The position numbers and the translations under genes are program-made. From VRUE01 sp036376915 (GTDB lineage Bacteria > Actinomycetota > Thermoleophilia > Solirubrobacterales > 70-9): a stretch of DNA of 64,000 bases. Shown here one piece after another: positions 32,244 to 40,890 of the stretch. Numbering within the stretch: position 1 is the first letter of the stretch; every line of letters begins with the position of its first letter. The stretch is from positions 26,938-90,937 of the forward strand of contig DASUZK010000030.1 in NCBI GenBank assembly GCA_036376915.1. The letters are read 5' to 3'. The notes beneath the pieces are model-generated. The model was not told the DNA's origin, did no database searches, and was given only the letters and a program-made list of their open reading frames with translations.

Positions 32244-32498
32244 GTGAGCGCAAACGACGACGGCACGATCGGGGTCGATGGGACGATCGAGTGGCGCAAT
32301 GGGGAAGGTGAGCCGCATCGCGCCGACGGTCCCGCCCGCGTCTTCCCCAGCGGGCGCCAGGAGTGGTATCGCCACGGTCGCCTACACCGCGAGAACGGCC
32401 CCGCTGTCGAACATGCCAACGGCTCCGTCAAGTACTACGTCGACGGCGTTCGTCATCGCGAAGGTGCTCGAAGCGGCCAGCCGCCGCAAAAACGGTGA
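32244..32498 (+). CDS. Small protein with HRxDGPA-type repeats
   Basis: 84 residues from a GTG. It contains the repeated pattern W-x-NG-x-x-HR-x-DGPA (WRNGEGEPHRADGPA, then WYRHGRLHRENGPA and YYVDGVRHRE), three short beta units of a type known from viral and bacterial MORN-like proteins. Function unknown; the repeats suggest a beta-sheet binding surface. Only 16 bp follow the previous stop, so it is probably in the same operon. Confidence 0.6.
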   Translation: MSANDDGTIGVDGTIEWRNGEGEPHRADGPARVFPSGRQEWYRHGRLHRENGPAVEHANGSVKYYVDGVRHREGARSGQPPQKR

Positions 32499-32553
32499 GA
32501 AACGCTTGCAAACTGGGTAGGCGAAGAACGGGCCAACCAAAAAGGAGAGCGGC

Positions 32554-32772
32554 GTGTACGTGATTCCAATCATCGTCCTTGCAATCGTGATCGCGATCGG
32601 CGCCGCTTGGTCGCCGATCTTCGCTTTGATCGTCGCGGTGCCCCTGTTCCTGCTTTTCCTCGCCTATGTGGGCTTCAGCCGTCGTGCCGACCAGAAAGCG
32701 CCCACTCCTAGCGGTGCCCCCGTTTCCGGCGAGGGAGAAGGCGGCGGCGTCTGGGGCGAGAAGAAAGCCTGA
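32554..32772 (+). CDS. Small membrane protein
   Basis: 72 residues from a GTG preceded by AAAGGAG. Two adjacent hydrophobic segments (VIPIIVLAIVIAIGAAW and IFALIVAVPLFLLFLAYVGF), then a Gly/Pro-rich cytoplasmic tail. No family recognised with certainty. A GGGTAG element lies at 32515-32520, 33 bp upstream, without a clear -35. Confidence 0.72.
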   Translation: MYVIPIIVLAIVIAIGAAWSPIFALIVAVPLFLLFLAYVGFSRRADQKAPTPSGAPVSGEGEGGGVWGEKKA

Positions 32773-32786
32773 GTGGCAGAGCCAGG

Positions 32787-33092
32787 ATGGCCGACGCCCA
32801 GGCAAAGATCACTCCCTACCGTGACGGCCCCTATCTGGTGCGCGGTCTCTTCTCGATCGTCGACCAAAACGGCGACGAGATCGAGGTCAAACGCAGGATC
32901 GTCGCTCTCTGTCGCTGCGGGCGCTCACAGGTCCGTCCTTTTTGCGATGGCACTCACAAGGCGATCGGCTTCCGGGCGGACAGTGGCCCCGTTGTGAGCA
33001 GCGAGGGCGCCGGCGTGGCGGACGCGCAAGCGCCGCAGCGGCGTCGCGGAACGACGAAGACGCCGTTTCCCATAGGGGACACCCCCTCGTAG
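32787..33092 (+). CDS. CDGSH iron-sulfur domain protein
   Basis: 101 residues. The motif LCRCGRSQVRPFCDGTHK has the three Cys and one His that ligate a [2Fe-2S] cluster (C-x-C-x2-S-x3-P-x-C-D-G-T-H). The N-terminal ITPYRDGPYLVRGLF is the usual beta strand partner. It probably stores or transfers electrons or clusters. The last 168 bp overlap the convergent glycosyltransferase gene. The Fe-S core ends near residue 65, so the overlap falls in a non-conserved tail. Confidence 0.9.
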   Translation: MADAQAKITPYRDGPYLVRGLFSIVDQNGDEIEVKRRIVALCRCGRSQVRPFCDGTHKAIGFRADSGPVVSSEGAGVADAQAPQRRRGTTKTPFPIGDTPS

Positions 33093-34004
33093 CTTCGCCC
33101 CCAGCGCGAGCCAAGAGCAAAGCGAGCGCTCCGCCAACCAGAGAGGCGCCATCAGTGAGCCGCTCGGCGGGAAGCGCGTTGCCCCGCCCGCCTTCCTACG
33201 GCCGATCTCCGCGATCAGCATCGAACCCATCGCCCCGAGGACCAGACGACGGGCACCATCCCTTCGTCGTGCCGAGTGGACCGCAACGGGGCCCAAGGCG
33301 AGAAAGATCGACATGCGAGCTGGGATCGCGAAATCGTCGTAGGCCTGTCGGACCCGCTGGGAGAGGAAGTGGGCCGCACTGGGCGGCCTCCTCGCCACGT
33401 AGAGGTCCAGCGGCGTAGCGACACGGCCGCCGGCGGCGCGGATCGTCCGCATCAGCTCCAAGTTCTCGAAGAGAGCATCGCCGTCGTAACCGCCCGTCAC
33501 CAGAATGGCGCGGCGGCGAACAGCGAGGGTGCCGGGGAAGTCGCCGACGGGAAACGCGGGATCGCCCGTGAAGACGCGATTCAGCAGCGAGCGCGCGGTA
33601 TCCCAGCGAGCGTGCCAGGACAGCTCGTCGAAGTAATTCTGAGGCCGTACGAGATCTGCGTCCGCAAGCAGTCGCACGGTGCGACGTAGGCTCGAAAGGT
33701 CATACCGCACGTCATCGTCCGCGAAGACGACCAGCTCTCCCGAGCACTCGCGTACCCCCGTGAGAACCCCGTTCACCTTGCCCATCCGGAAGTTCAGATC
33801 GGGATCGGGGGGCAGATGGCGAGCGAGGCCGCGCAGTGCTTCCGCGTGCTTTGCGAAGACCGGCGCGGGCGAGCCGTCGACGACGAGAATCTCGTCGGTC
33901 GCCGGGCGAATCGAGCGTAGATAGTCGCTCAGCTCCTCGATCGGGCCGGGCTCCGTCCACCGCAGCGGCAGGACGTAGGAAACGCTGGGTTCGGTCCCGC
34001 GCAT
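32925..34004 (-). CDS. Family 2 glycosyltransferase
   Basis: About 359 residues from the ATG at 34004; an earlier ATG at 34064 would overlap the upstream gene by 55 bp and encodes no conserved sequence. The GT-A core is visible: VSYVLPLRW, EILVVDGSPAP, LVVFADDDVRYD (the metal-binding DDD) and GDFPGTLAVRRRA. It transfers a sugar from a nucleotide donor to an unknown acceptor. It follows the di-iron enzyme gene by five bp. Its 3' end overlaps the CDGSH gene on the other strand. Confidence 0.85.
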   Translation of the reverse strand: MRGTEPSVSYVLPLRWTEPGPIEELSDYLRSIRPATDEILVVDGSPAPVFAKHAEALRGLARHLPPDPDLNFRMGKVNGVLTGVRECSGELVVFADDDVRYDLSSLRRTVRLLADADLVRPQNYFDELSWHARWDTARSLLNRVFTGDPAFPVGDFPGTLAVRRRAILVTGGYDGDALFENLELMRTIRAAGGRVATPLDLYVARRPPSAAHFLSQRVRQAYDDFAIPARMSIFLALGPVAVHSARRRDGARRLVLGAMGSMLIAEIGRRKAGGATRFPPSGSLMAPLWLAERSLCSWLALGAKLRGGVPYGKRRLRRSATPLRRLRVRHAGALAAHNGATVRPEADRLVSAIAKRTDL

Positions 34005-34009
34005 CGGGG

Positions 34010-35071
34010 TCAGGTCTCTGAGCCGGTCAGCGGTGAGCGCAGTGAGGTTCGGCCTTCCTCCCATGCCTGCAGCAAGCGCCTGGCAAGTCGATCTTCGAGG
34101 AGGAGCAGTGCCCGGGCGCCAAAGAGGATGTCTGGGGCCAGCTCCGGCTCCTGATGCGCCAGCCCTTCGGCGAGGTCGTAGGCGGCGATGTTCTCGTGTA
34201 CCGCGTCGGCCTCGACGTGCTCGTCGTAGAAGTCGGTCGCCTCGGCGTCGAAGCCGAGGCGCCTCAATGCGTTTCCATAGCGACGGTTTGGCAGCGATGA
34301 GGTCATCTCGAACATCGCCAAGTGGCCGACGATGACGCCGCGCCGACTGCGGCGCAACCCGCTCGCTGACATCAGGTTTACGGTAGCCAGCGTCTCGCCC
34401 GGAGCATGCGCGAGATACGCGTTCTCTCGATCGTCGAGCCCCAGCGCCCGCATCGTCTTGGCGAAGAGCCGTGAGTGCATCCGCTCTGGTCGGCCGCCGC
34501 CGTACTCGTCTGCCTGAACCTCGATCAGTGCCGTCTTCGCCGGCCCGTCGAGGCGCGGGATCGCCCAGCTGTGCGGATCGGACTCCTTCAGCTGGTAGAA
34601 GGAGCGGTGAACGACGAACTCGCGGAATTCCTCGATCCCAGCCTCGACCTCGAGCTGCCGCGAGAGCGAGACGCCGTCGTCCTCGGACTCGAGGCGAAAG
34701 AGCGACTCACCGATCCGTCCCGGCTCGACCCACTCGCTCGGCCCCATTTCAGCCTCCAACGCATCGAAGAAAATCTTCTCGAGGGTCGCTCGCACCGCCA
34801 ACAAGGAGGGGTCCCACTCCCAGGCAGGGTCGATATCCGCGAACGAGCGATAGTGCAGCTCGAAGCAGAGGTAGAGAGCCAGCTGTAGGTCGTCATCCCC
34901 GAGAGGGTCTTCAACGGTGGCGGCGAGACGCGTCGCCTCCTCACCGGGCTCGGCCGAAAGAGTCGCATCGCCCTGCGGAGTCGAGAGCATCCCGACAACC
35001 AGGTCACAGATCGGCCCTGCCGAGGGCAACGCCGTGCTTGATTCGACTTGCTTCTCCGCGACTCGCATCAT
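34010..35071 (-). CDS. Iron-containing redox enzyme family protein (haem-oxygenase-like di-iron fold)
   Basis: 353 residues, all helical. The metal-ligand signatures of the family are visible: VQADEYGGGRPERMHSRLF in the middle and FYDEHVEADAVHE near the C-terminus, plus CFELHYRSF early. Haem-oxygenase-like di-iron oxidases (HDO) carry out N-oxygenation, desaturation or C-C cleavage in small-molecule biosynthesis. Its operon partners are a carboxylate-amine ligase and a glycosyltransferase. Substrate unknown. Confidence 0.88.
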   Translation of the reverse strand: MMRVAEKQVESSTALPSAGPICDLVVGMLSTPQGDATLSAEPGEEATRLAATVEDPLGDDDLQLALYLCFELHYRSFADIDPAWEWDPSLLAVRATLEKIFFDALEAEMGPSEWVEPGRIGESLFRLESEDDGVSLSRQLEVEAGIEEFREFVVHRSFYQLKESDPHSWAIPRLDGPAKTALIEVQADEYGGGRPERMHSRLFAKTMRALGLDDRENAYLAHAPGETLATVNLMSASGLRRSRRGVIVGHLAMFEMTSSLPNRRYGNALRRLGFDAEATDFYDEHVEADAVHENIAAYDLAEGLAHQEPELAPDILFGARALLLLEDRLARRLLQAWEEGRTSLRSPLTGSET

Positions 35072-35133
35072 CTAGTCGTTTCCCCGCGTGGGCCTTCGGA
35101 AAACAACGCCCATACCCCCTCTGCCCCCGATGG

Positions 35134-36231
35134 TCAGCTCGTACGCTCCGCGAGGTGGCTCAACAGGCCCTTCATCCCGGCCTTCCGGTGGACACGACGC
35201 TGCTCGTCAGCCCCATTGCCTTCGCGCAAGATCCGCTCGATCTCCGTCAGGGCCGCCTCGCTGCCGAGCTCCTGTGCATAGGGCCGGACCGAGTCGAGCG
35301 CCCGGCGACAAACCTCCCGCGCCGGTTCGGGCGCCGCCGAGTCGAGCAGGATCTCGGCGTCGAGGCCGTGGCTCGCGGCCTGGAAGTAGGACTCCTCCAG
35401 GGCCTCGCGTGAGAGATCGACGTCGCTTGGGTCGGCAAGCTCCCTCGCGGCAATCGCCTGAACCAGCGCCGCGATCGCGCTGGAGCCGACGGCGTCCATC
35501 TGCACGTCCACGGCCCTCACCTCGACCGTGCCGAGCTGAGGGTGAGGCCGAACGTCCCACCAGATATGGGTGTAGTCGTCCACCCCGGCCGCGGAGATCA
35601 GCTGGTTGGCGACCCGGCAGAAGTCCTCATAGTCCCGGAATTCCCTCGGCACCTGGAAGCGCGGGTAACCGCGCACGATCGAGGTACGGGCACTGGCGTG
35701 GCCGGAGTCGGCGTTGTCCTGAAAGGGCGAGTTAGCACTGAGGGCCTGTAGGACCGGGAGGTAGAGGCGAAAGGCATTCGCCAGGCGAACCGCGGTATCG
35801 GGATCGGGAATGCCGACGTGGACGTGCAGCCCACAAGGGGGCGTCCTGAGAAGGTTGCCGAAGTCCTCGCGGACGACTTCGTAACGCGGGCTGGAGACGA
35901 GCATCGGCTCGCTTGCGCTAGCCGGGTATAGACCGGCACCGAGCATGCGAAAACCCTTGGTGGCAATCGTGCGACGCAGCTCACCCAGCTCCGCCAATAC
36001 GTCATCCGCTCCGTGGCAGACCCCTGTCTTCAACTCGATCTGTTCCGCGAAGATCTCGGTGGAGATGCGCTCTGCCGCGGAGCCCGAGACCCGCTCGAGA
36101 ACCAACTCGCCCTCCGCGACCAACTGGTGCCGCTCGTCGACCAGCAAAAGCTCCTCCTCGACGCCGAGCGAGAGCGGCGGGGAGCTGCCGAACTTGTGGT
36201 CGTAGAGATCCGATGCGGCCTCTCCCTTCAT
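35134..36231 (-). CDS. ybdK: YbdK-type carboxylate-amine ligase (GCS2 family)
   Basis: 365 residues. LSLGVEEELLLVDE is the conserved N-terminus. PPCGLHVHVGIPDPD, the FQDNADSGHASARTSIV region and HIWWDVRPHPQLGTVEVRA form the ATP-grasp-like glutamate-cysteine ligase core. YbdK enzymes join an amino-acid carboxylate to an amine, weakly gamma-Glu-Cys in E. coli. It is the first gene of a leftward trio with the HDO and GT2 genes, which suggests production of a modified amide or peptide. The ATG at 36231 fits the conserved start. Confidence 0.92.
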   Translation of the reverse strand: MKGEAASDLYDHKFGSSPPLSLGVEEELLLVDERHQLVAEGELVLERVSGSAAERISTEIFAEQIELKTGVCHGADDVLAELGELRRTIATKGFRMLGAGLYPASASEPMLVSSPRYEVVREDFGNLLRTPPCGLHVHVGIPDPDTAVRLANAFRLYLPVLQALSANSPFQDNADSGHASARTSIVRGYPRFQVPREFRDYEDFCRVANQLISAAGVDDYTHIWWDVRPHPQLGTVEVRAVDVQMDAVGSSAIAALVQAIAARELADPSDVDLSREALEESYFQAASHGLDAEILLDSAAPEPAREVCRRALDSVRPYAQELGSEAALTEIERILREGNGADEQRRVHRKAGMKGLLSHLAERTS

Positions 36232-36405
36232 GACAGGTAGATGCCCCACCACGCGAACGGCGAAACGTCGCGTCTTTCGATCGCACGCCTCGGCACGATC
36301 GCGCTCCTCTTCGCGCTTCCCGTCACCCGACCCGCGACACCTGCACGAGTTCACCCGTAGATCGAGGCGGATGCGGTGTGGACCGATCCGCAAACAGCTT
36401 GGTTC

Positions 36406-36420
36406 GCCGATAGTTGGGAT
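36406..36420. repeat. Degenerate half copy of the dif-like site, at the recombinase start
   Basis: GCCGATAGTTGGGAT matches the arm and spacer of the inverted repeats (consensus GCCGATAACTGGGAA) at 12 of 15 positions. It lies 11 bp before the recombinase TTG. The right arm is not conserved. It could be a recombinase-binding operator for autoregulation or a decayed recombination site. Confidence 0.4.
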
Positions 36421-36431
36421 AGAGGATCCGA

Positions 36432-37382
36432 TTGCAGATACACAAAGCCCGCACGCGGTACGTCCGCTGGCTGCGCGCGACCAAAGACCTGTCGCCCCAC
36501 ACGATCCGAGCCTACGAGGGAGACCTATCCAGCTTCGAGCGATACCTCGGTGCTCGCGTCGACGTCGGCAAGATCGGCCAAGACGACCTCGTCTCCTTCC
36601 TGGAGAGCCAGAAGGAGGCGGGTCTCTCTCCCGCCTCGCTAAGGCGTCGGGCTTCAGCCCTGCGCGGCTTCTGTCGCTGGATGGTCTCCCAGGATCTCGT
36701 CGAGGCCGACCCCTGGAGTGGCGCGCGCGTCACACTTGGCCGGTCTCGGAAATTACCGCGGGCACTGCCGGCACATGAACTCGATCGGCTCCTCGCTTTT
36801 CTGAAGCTCGCAGCTGGAGTCGATGTACGGCACCCAGTGGAGCCCGCCTTGGTCCGGGAGAGACCTCACGAGTCGACGACTCTTCTCGCCGTGGCCCTAA
36901 TGGTGGCTACCGGAGTGCGGGTCCACGAGGTCGTCGGCATCAGATGCCCAGACGTAGACCTTCCCGCCCGGACCATGCGACTGACCGGCAAGGGGCGCCG
37001 AGAGCGCCACGTCTTCCTGACCAACGACTGGATCACCGATTTCACAAGCGCGTACATCAAGACCCGTGAGGAGCTCAACCTCCGGCACTCCCGCCTTCTC
37101 TTCAACCTCCACAGCGATCCGCTTACGCCGCCGGCGGTGCGATCCAGGCTTTCCAAAGCCGCGGCCGCGGCAGGTCTCGCAACGCGAGTCACGCCCCACA
37201 TGCTGCGCCATACCGCCGCAACGCAGCTGATCGAGGCCGGCGTCGACATCCGCTACATCCAGCGCCTCCTCGGCCACGCCAGCCTCAGCACGACAGAGAT
37301 CTACACCCACGTCTCCGACCGCGCGCTGCGCCGCGTCGTCTCTGACGCCGACGTCCTCGGGAGGTTCGTGCAGGCGCGATAA
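36432..37382 (+). CDS. Tyrosine recombinase (XerC/D-like integrase)
   Basis: 316 residues from a TTG. The N-terminal SAM-like core-binding domain covers about 1-90 (YVRWLRATKDLSPHTIRAY). The catalytic domain shows the family's R (ATGVRVHEV), K (TGKGRRERHVF), H-x-x-R (HMLRHTAA), H (LLGHASLSTT) and the nucleophile Y (EIYTHVS). Length and motifs resemble XerC/D rather than phage integrases. The stop codon lies inside the left 20-bp repeat, so the recombinase product stays the same in either orientation of the neighbouring segment. AGAGGA precedes the start. Confidence 0.93.
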   Translation: MQIHKARTRYVRWLRATKDLSPHTIRAYEGDLSSFERYLGARVDVGKIGQDDLVSFLESQKEAGLSPASLRRRASALRGFCRWMVSQDLVEADPWSGARVTLGRSRKLPRALPAHELDRLLAFLKLAAGVDVRHPVEPALVRERPHESTTLLAVALMVATGVRVHEVVGIRCPDVDLPARTMRLTGKGRRERHVFLTNDWITDFTSAYIKTREELNLRHSRLLFNLHSDPLTPPAVRSRLSKAAAAAGLATRVTPHMLRHTAATQLIEAGVDIRYIQRLLGHASLSTTEIYTHVSDRALRRVVSDADVLGRFVQAR

Positions 37383-37397
37383 CTGGGAATTATCGGC
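37378..37397 (+). repeat. Left inverted repeat, dif-like recombination site
   Basis: GATAACTGGGAATTATCGGC. Inside it GATAA and TTATC are inverted arms around the 7-bp spacer CTGGGAA (CGATAA/TTATCG when the flanking C is counted). Arms ending in ATAA/TTAT next to a 6-8 bp spacer are the architecture of Xer dif sites. An exact inverted copy lies at 42106-42125. Confidence 0.85.
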
Positions 37398-37422
37398 TTC
37401 CAGACAACCGTCCAACTTCGGT

Positions 37423-39873
37423 ATGCCGCGAAGCCGGTTCGCCGCAGCCAGCTTGCCACCGGCCCCATTTCGAGATCGCGAAGAGCAGTTGGAGAAGTTC
37501 GCGCGACAGCGCGAGGCGCTGCGCCGCGACCCTGCCCACCTCTCCATCCTCGAGCTCGTCGGCCTCGGCGGGATGGGGAAGACTTGGCTGCTCAACGAGC
37601 TGCAAAACATCGCACTGGAAAGCAGGGACGCCGATTACGCGCTCTGGGTTTCGCTCGCGGGCGAGCGGACGACCACGGCTACCGGCCCGCTGCTGCTCAT
37701 CCGCAACCAGGTCGACTTTGACTGCTTGCTGTTCGACACCGCGCTATTGGCTTACTGGAGTGCGATTGGGCAGCCGCTCCAGCTGGAGCGCTCTCGGCGC
37801 CTTGCGGATGCGCTCGCGGTCCAGGCGCTGGAGCTGACCACCGCCCTCGGCGGGTTTTCCCTCCCGCTTGGCTTCGGGATCAAGGTCTTCGATGCCGCTC
37901 GCCGCAAGCTCACCCATTGGGATCTCTACAAGCCCTCGGAGTTCGAGCAGATAGAAGACCTGCAGAGACAGCCGAAGGAGCTGGCGGCGCGGCTTCCCCA
38001 TTACCTGGGGTGCGACCTACAGAGACGCCTCATACCAACCGACCAGTGGTTCTACGCTTTCTACGACGCTTACGATCATCTCAGCGCCGCTACTCGGGAT
38101 AGCGAGGTTCCTTGGCTTCAAGAGTTCATTGCCACCCTTGGCCGGGGCGTGCACGTGATCTCCACCCGGGATCCGCTCGGTTGGGGCGAGGACGAATGGG
38201 GCAGCGTAGTCGACCCGATGCCGGTCGCGGAGCTGCCCGAGACGCACTCTCGGGCACTGCTCCAGGCTCGGCTGAGCGATATTCCGCAAGAGCATGAGGA
38301 CAGGCTGATCGAGGTATCGCGCTGCGTCCCGTTTCTCCTCGACACGGTCGCAAACGGATATGTGCGGCTTGCACCAAGGGGTCGCCTGATCGATTTGGAC
38401 GATCTTCCGAAGTCAACCGAACACGCCCTCGCCCATCTGCTCGAGCACCTGCCGCAAGAGCAGCGGGAGGTCGCTGTGGCGCTTGCCGCCATTCAGATAT
38501 TCGACGCTGCTCTCTACCGCCATGTGGTCATGGATCTGAGTCTGAAGGTCAGCGTCCTAGAGTTCGACAGATTCCTCGACTGGTATTTCGTTGAGCAGGT
38601 CTCCTCTGACCTGTACAAGACTCACGACCTGCTTACCGCCTTCGTCCGCGAATCCGCAGTCGCGGCCAACACGGCCCGGAAGTCGCTGGAAGCGGTCACC
38701 GATCATCTGCTGCAACGCTGTCGAGAAGACGGGCGCAGGCGCCCCGAAACGGTGCTGCCCATCTTCGGCGCGGTGATCGCCGGTTGGCGCTCGGTGCCGT
38801 CGGTGCCGACGCGCTCGATCGAGACCCTTGTCGATGTCGCATTCCTGTTCTATGACGCGGGCTATTGGAACGAGCTCGCCTCGATGATCGCCGAACACGT
38901 CGCCGAGGGCGAGCACCCGATCACCGTCTTCGCCTCCTTCGTCCATGCCCTCTGCGCGCGGCGGATCTTCGACATCGAGTACGCCGTTCAGCGGTTCCAC
39001 GAGCTGGAGCCTCACAGCGGAGTGTTCGGTCGCCATTCGCATTCGGTTGCCCTGGAGGCCGCCTACGTCAGCGCGGTGGCTGGTGACTCCGTTCGGGCTC
39101 GAACGGACTTTGAGCGCCTGGTGCAGGAGACGGCGCATCCCGCCGCCGACGAGCGCACGCGCGTGCGCGCTCAGCTCAACTACGCCGATATGTCGATGGT
39201 GGACGGGAGGTTTCGCAGCAGCTCGCAATTGCTTCGCGAAGCCTGTGAATCGTTCGAGTCCGACCCGATCTACTGGGGCGAAATGGTGAGAGTACGCGGG
39301 CATGCGCATCGCTTCTCCTTCGCACTCCAGGATGCCGAGCAGCTCTACCTGGAAGCGATGAGGGTTACCGAGAACGACCAGGCTCCGGCCCTGCTCGGGA
39401 GGCTCCGGACGAACCTCGCTGAGACCTACTGCTGGCATGACCCGGAGCGCGCGCTGGACGCAGCGGATGTCGCCGCCGAGGCGAACGGTCGGCTGAACAA
39501 CCAGACCGAGCTTGCCAAGAATGGCGCGGCAAAAGGCATCGCTCTAGCAAAGCTGGGCCGGTTTGATCCCGCTCGGGAAGCGATTGCCGACGCCGCACGC
39601 CGAGCGGAGGAAGTCGGCTATCGGGCCGGAGTCGCCTTCGCGCTGCAGGCAACGACCGTGACCGAGGCGCTAGCTGGTGAGGAGGACAGGATGCGTTCCG
39701 CAACCGCTGAGCTGGACGCCGTGATTACCGAAATCGACACGTACTTTCACCTGATGGCAGTCCCTCATCTCCTATGTGGTGACAGCGATGGCTTCGCAGA
39801 GGTGCTGGCGGCGCATGAATGGATCGACGAGGACGACATCGAGTCACGCCTCTCTGCTCTTCTCATCCCCTAA
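37423..39873 (+). CDS. STAND-type P-loop ATPase with C-terminal TPR-like repeats
   Basis: 816 residues. The N-terminus FRDREEQLEKFARQ leads into the Walker A ELVGLGGMGKTWLLNEL (about residues 44-60). A Walker-B-like YAFYDAYDHL lies near 215, and a sensor-like VHVISTRDPLGW near 245. A winged-helix region follows. The last about 330 residues are helical repeats (YADMSMVDGRFRSSSQLLRE, and ALAKLGRFDPAREAIADAA) like TPRs. STAND proteins assemble on sensing a ligand and act as immune sensors or regulators. No effector domain is recognised. In the present orientation no ribosome site precedes the ATG; it starts 41 bp after the recombinase stop, possibly poorly translated. Confidence 0.82.
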   Translation: MPRSRFAAASLPPAPFRDREEQLEKFARQREALRRDPAHLSILELVGLGGMGKTWLLNELQNIALESRDADYALWVSLAGERTTTATGPLLLIRNQVDFDCLLFDTALLAYWSAIGQPLQLERSRRLADALAVQALELTTALGGFSLPLGFGIKVFDAARRKLTHWDLYKPSEFEQIEDLQRQPKELAARLPHYLGCDLQRRLIPTDQWFYAFYDAYDHLSAATRDSEVPWLQEFIATLGRGVHVISTRDPLGWGEDEWGSVVDPMPVAELPETHSRALLQARLSDIPQEHEDRLIEVSRCVPFLLDTVANGYVRLAPRGRLIDLDDLPKSTEHALAHLLEHLPQEQREVAVALAAIQIFDAALYRHVVMDLSLKVSVLEFDRFLDWYFVEQVSSDLYKTHDLLTAFVRESAVAANTARKSLEAVTDHLLQRCREDGRRRPETVLPIFGAVIAGWRSVPSVPTRSIETLVDVAFLFYDAGYWNELASMIAEHVAEGEHPITVFASFVHALCARRIFDIEYAVQRFHELEPHSGVFGRHSHSVALEAAYVSAVAGDSVRARTDFERLVQETAHPAADERTRVRAQLNYADMSMVDGRFRSSSQLLREACESFESDPIYWGEMVRVRGHAHRFSFALQDAEQLYLEAMRVTENDQAPALLGRLRTNLAETYCWHDPERALDAADVAAEANGRLNNQTELAKNGAAKGIALAKLGRFDPAREAIADAARRAEEVGYRAGVAFALQATTVTEALAGEEDRMRSATAELDAVITEIDTYFHLMAVPHLLCGDSDGFAEVLAAHEWIDEDDIESRLSALLIP

Positions 39874-40890
39874 TGCCAGGGGCGCGATCTCGACCAGCGT
39901 CTTGCACCAGGGGGCCTCGCGCCGAGCTTCGAAGGCGTCGGATGCCTCGCCGAAGGGCACAACACCGATGATCCCGTCCCAGTCTTTGCCCCACTCCTGC
40001 TCGAGCATGCTCGCCGCGACCCGGAGGCGATCGCGCTCGCCGTTGAGATAGCTGATCGTGAAGGTGATGTCGCGCCGCGTCAGGGCGGCGAGCAGGAAAT
40101 CTGCAGACGTGTACCCATCGAGGTGACTCATCGAGCAGAGCTTCCCTCCCGATCGGGTGTGCTTGCAGGCGGCGCGCAGGCCCGACTCGCTTCCCGACAG
40201 GTCGAAGACCACGTCGTACTCGCCGTCTGGATGGCCTCTCCCTCGCATGACTCCCCCGGCCGCCGCCCCAACCCGGGCGACGCGGGATGGAAGGTGGTCG
40301 ACTAGGTCGAAGGGGATGCCATCAACGCTCAGTGTGAAGGCCATGCAGGCTCCGAGCCCCCCGGCGCCGAGAACGAGCACCCGGTCCTCCTTGCGGGGGC
40401 TTGCCCATGCCTTTGCGTGCAAGACGCAGGAAAGCGGCTCCGCGAGCGCGAGCCGGGCGGGAGCCGTACGGTTGAGACGGAGGAGATATGCCCTGTGCAA
40501 GTCACCGAACGTGGAAAGTCCCCGGTTGGTGAAGTGACCTACTTGTCCTTCGCGACACAGGTGGGATCGTCTTGCGCGGCAATGATCGCATTGACCGCAG
40601 CGGTGGTTGAGGTCACTGGTAACGAGATCCCCGGAGGAGAACTCGCTCGTGCTATCTCCGCTTGCAACGACTTCGGCGACAAACTCGTGTCCGAGCGACA
40701 CCGGATAAGTGATATTCCGGCGACCCTCGAACTTCGATACGTCAGAGCCACAGATCCCGCAATAGAGATAACGCACGCGAACCCAATCCCTCGGCAAGTC
40801 CGGCAGGGCGACCTCGCGCAGCTCGAGCGAGCGGGGGCCACTGAGCCGATAAGTGGCGGTTGTGGCGTGAGATCGTCGCGGTGGAGTCAC
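39844..40890 (-). CDS. Zinc-dependent medium-chain dehydrogenase
   Basis: 348 residues. Catalytic zinc ligands lie in CGICGSD and GHEFVAEVV, the structural zinc cluster in HRCGQCDHCRARRSHLC, and the NAD site in VLVLGAGGLGACMAF. The type is close to sorbitol/threonine dehydrogenases. Its ATG overlaps the SHMT-like stop (ATGA), so both are one operon. Its 3' end overlaps the STAND gene by 30 bp. A pathway in which the PLP enzyme makes a beta-hydroxy amino acid and this enzyme oxidises it would be chemically sensible, but is inference. Confidence 0.88.
   Translation of the reverse strand: MTPPRRSHATTATYRLSGPRSLELREVALPDLPRDWVRVRYLYCGICGSDVSKFEGRRNITYPVSLGHEFVAEVVASGDSTSEFSSGDLVTSDLNHRCGQCDHCRARRSHLCREGQVGHFTNRGLSTFGDLHRAYLLRLNRTAPARLALAEPLSCVLHAKAWASPRKEDRVLVLGAGGLGACMAFTLSVDGIPFDLVDHLPSRVARVGAAAGGVMRGRGHPDGEYDVVFDLSGSESGLRAACKHTRSGGKLCSMSHLDGYTSADFLLAALTRRDITFTISYLNGERDRLRVAASMLEQEWGKDWDGIIGVVPFGEASDAFEARREAPWCKTLVEIAPLALGDEKSREA

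Noticed and set aside
34004..34064. Glycosyltransferase start at the upstream ATG (34064)
   Set aside because: It would overlap the preceding gene by 55 bp, has no ribosome site, and the extra residues precede the GT-A fold without similarity.
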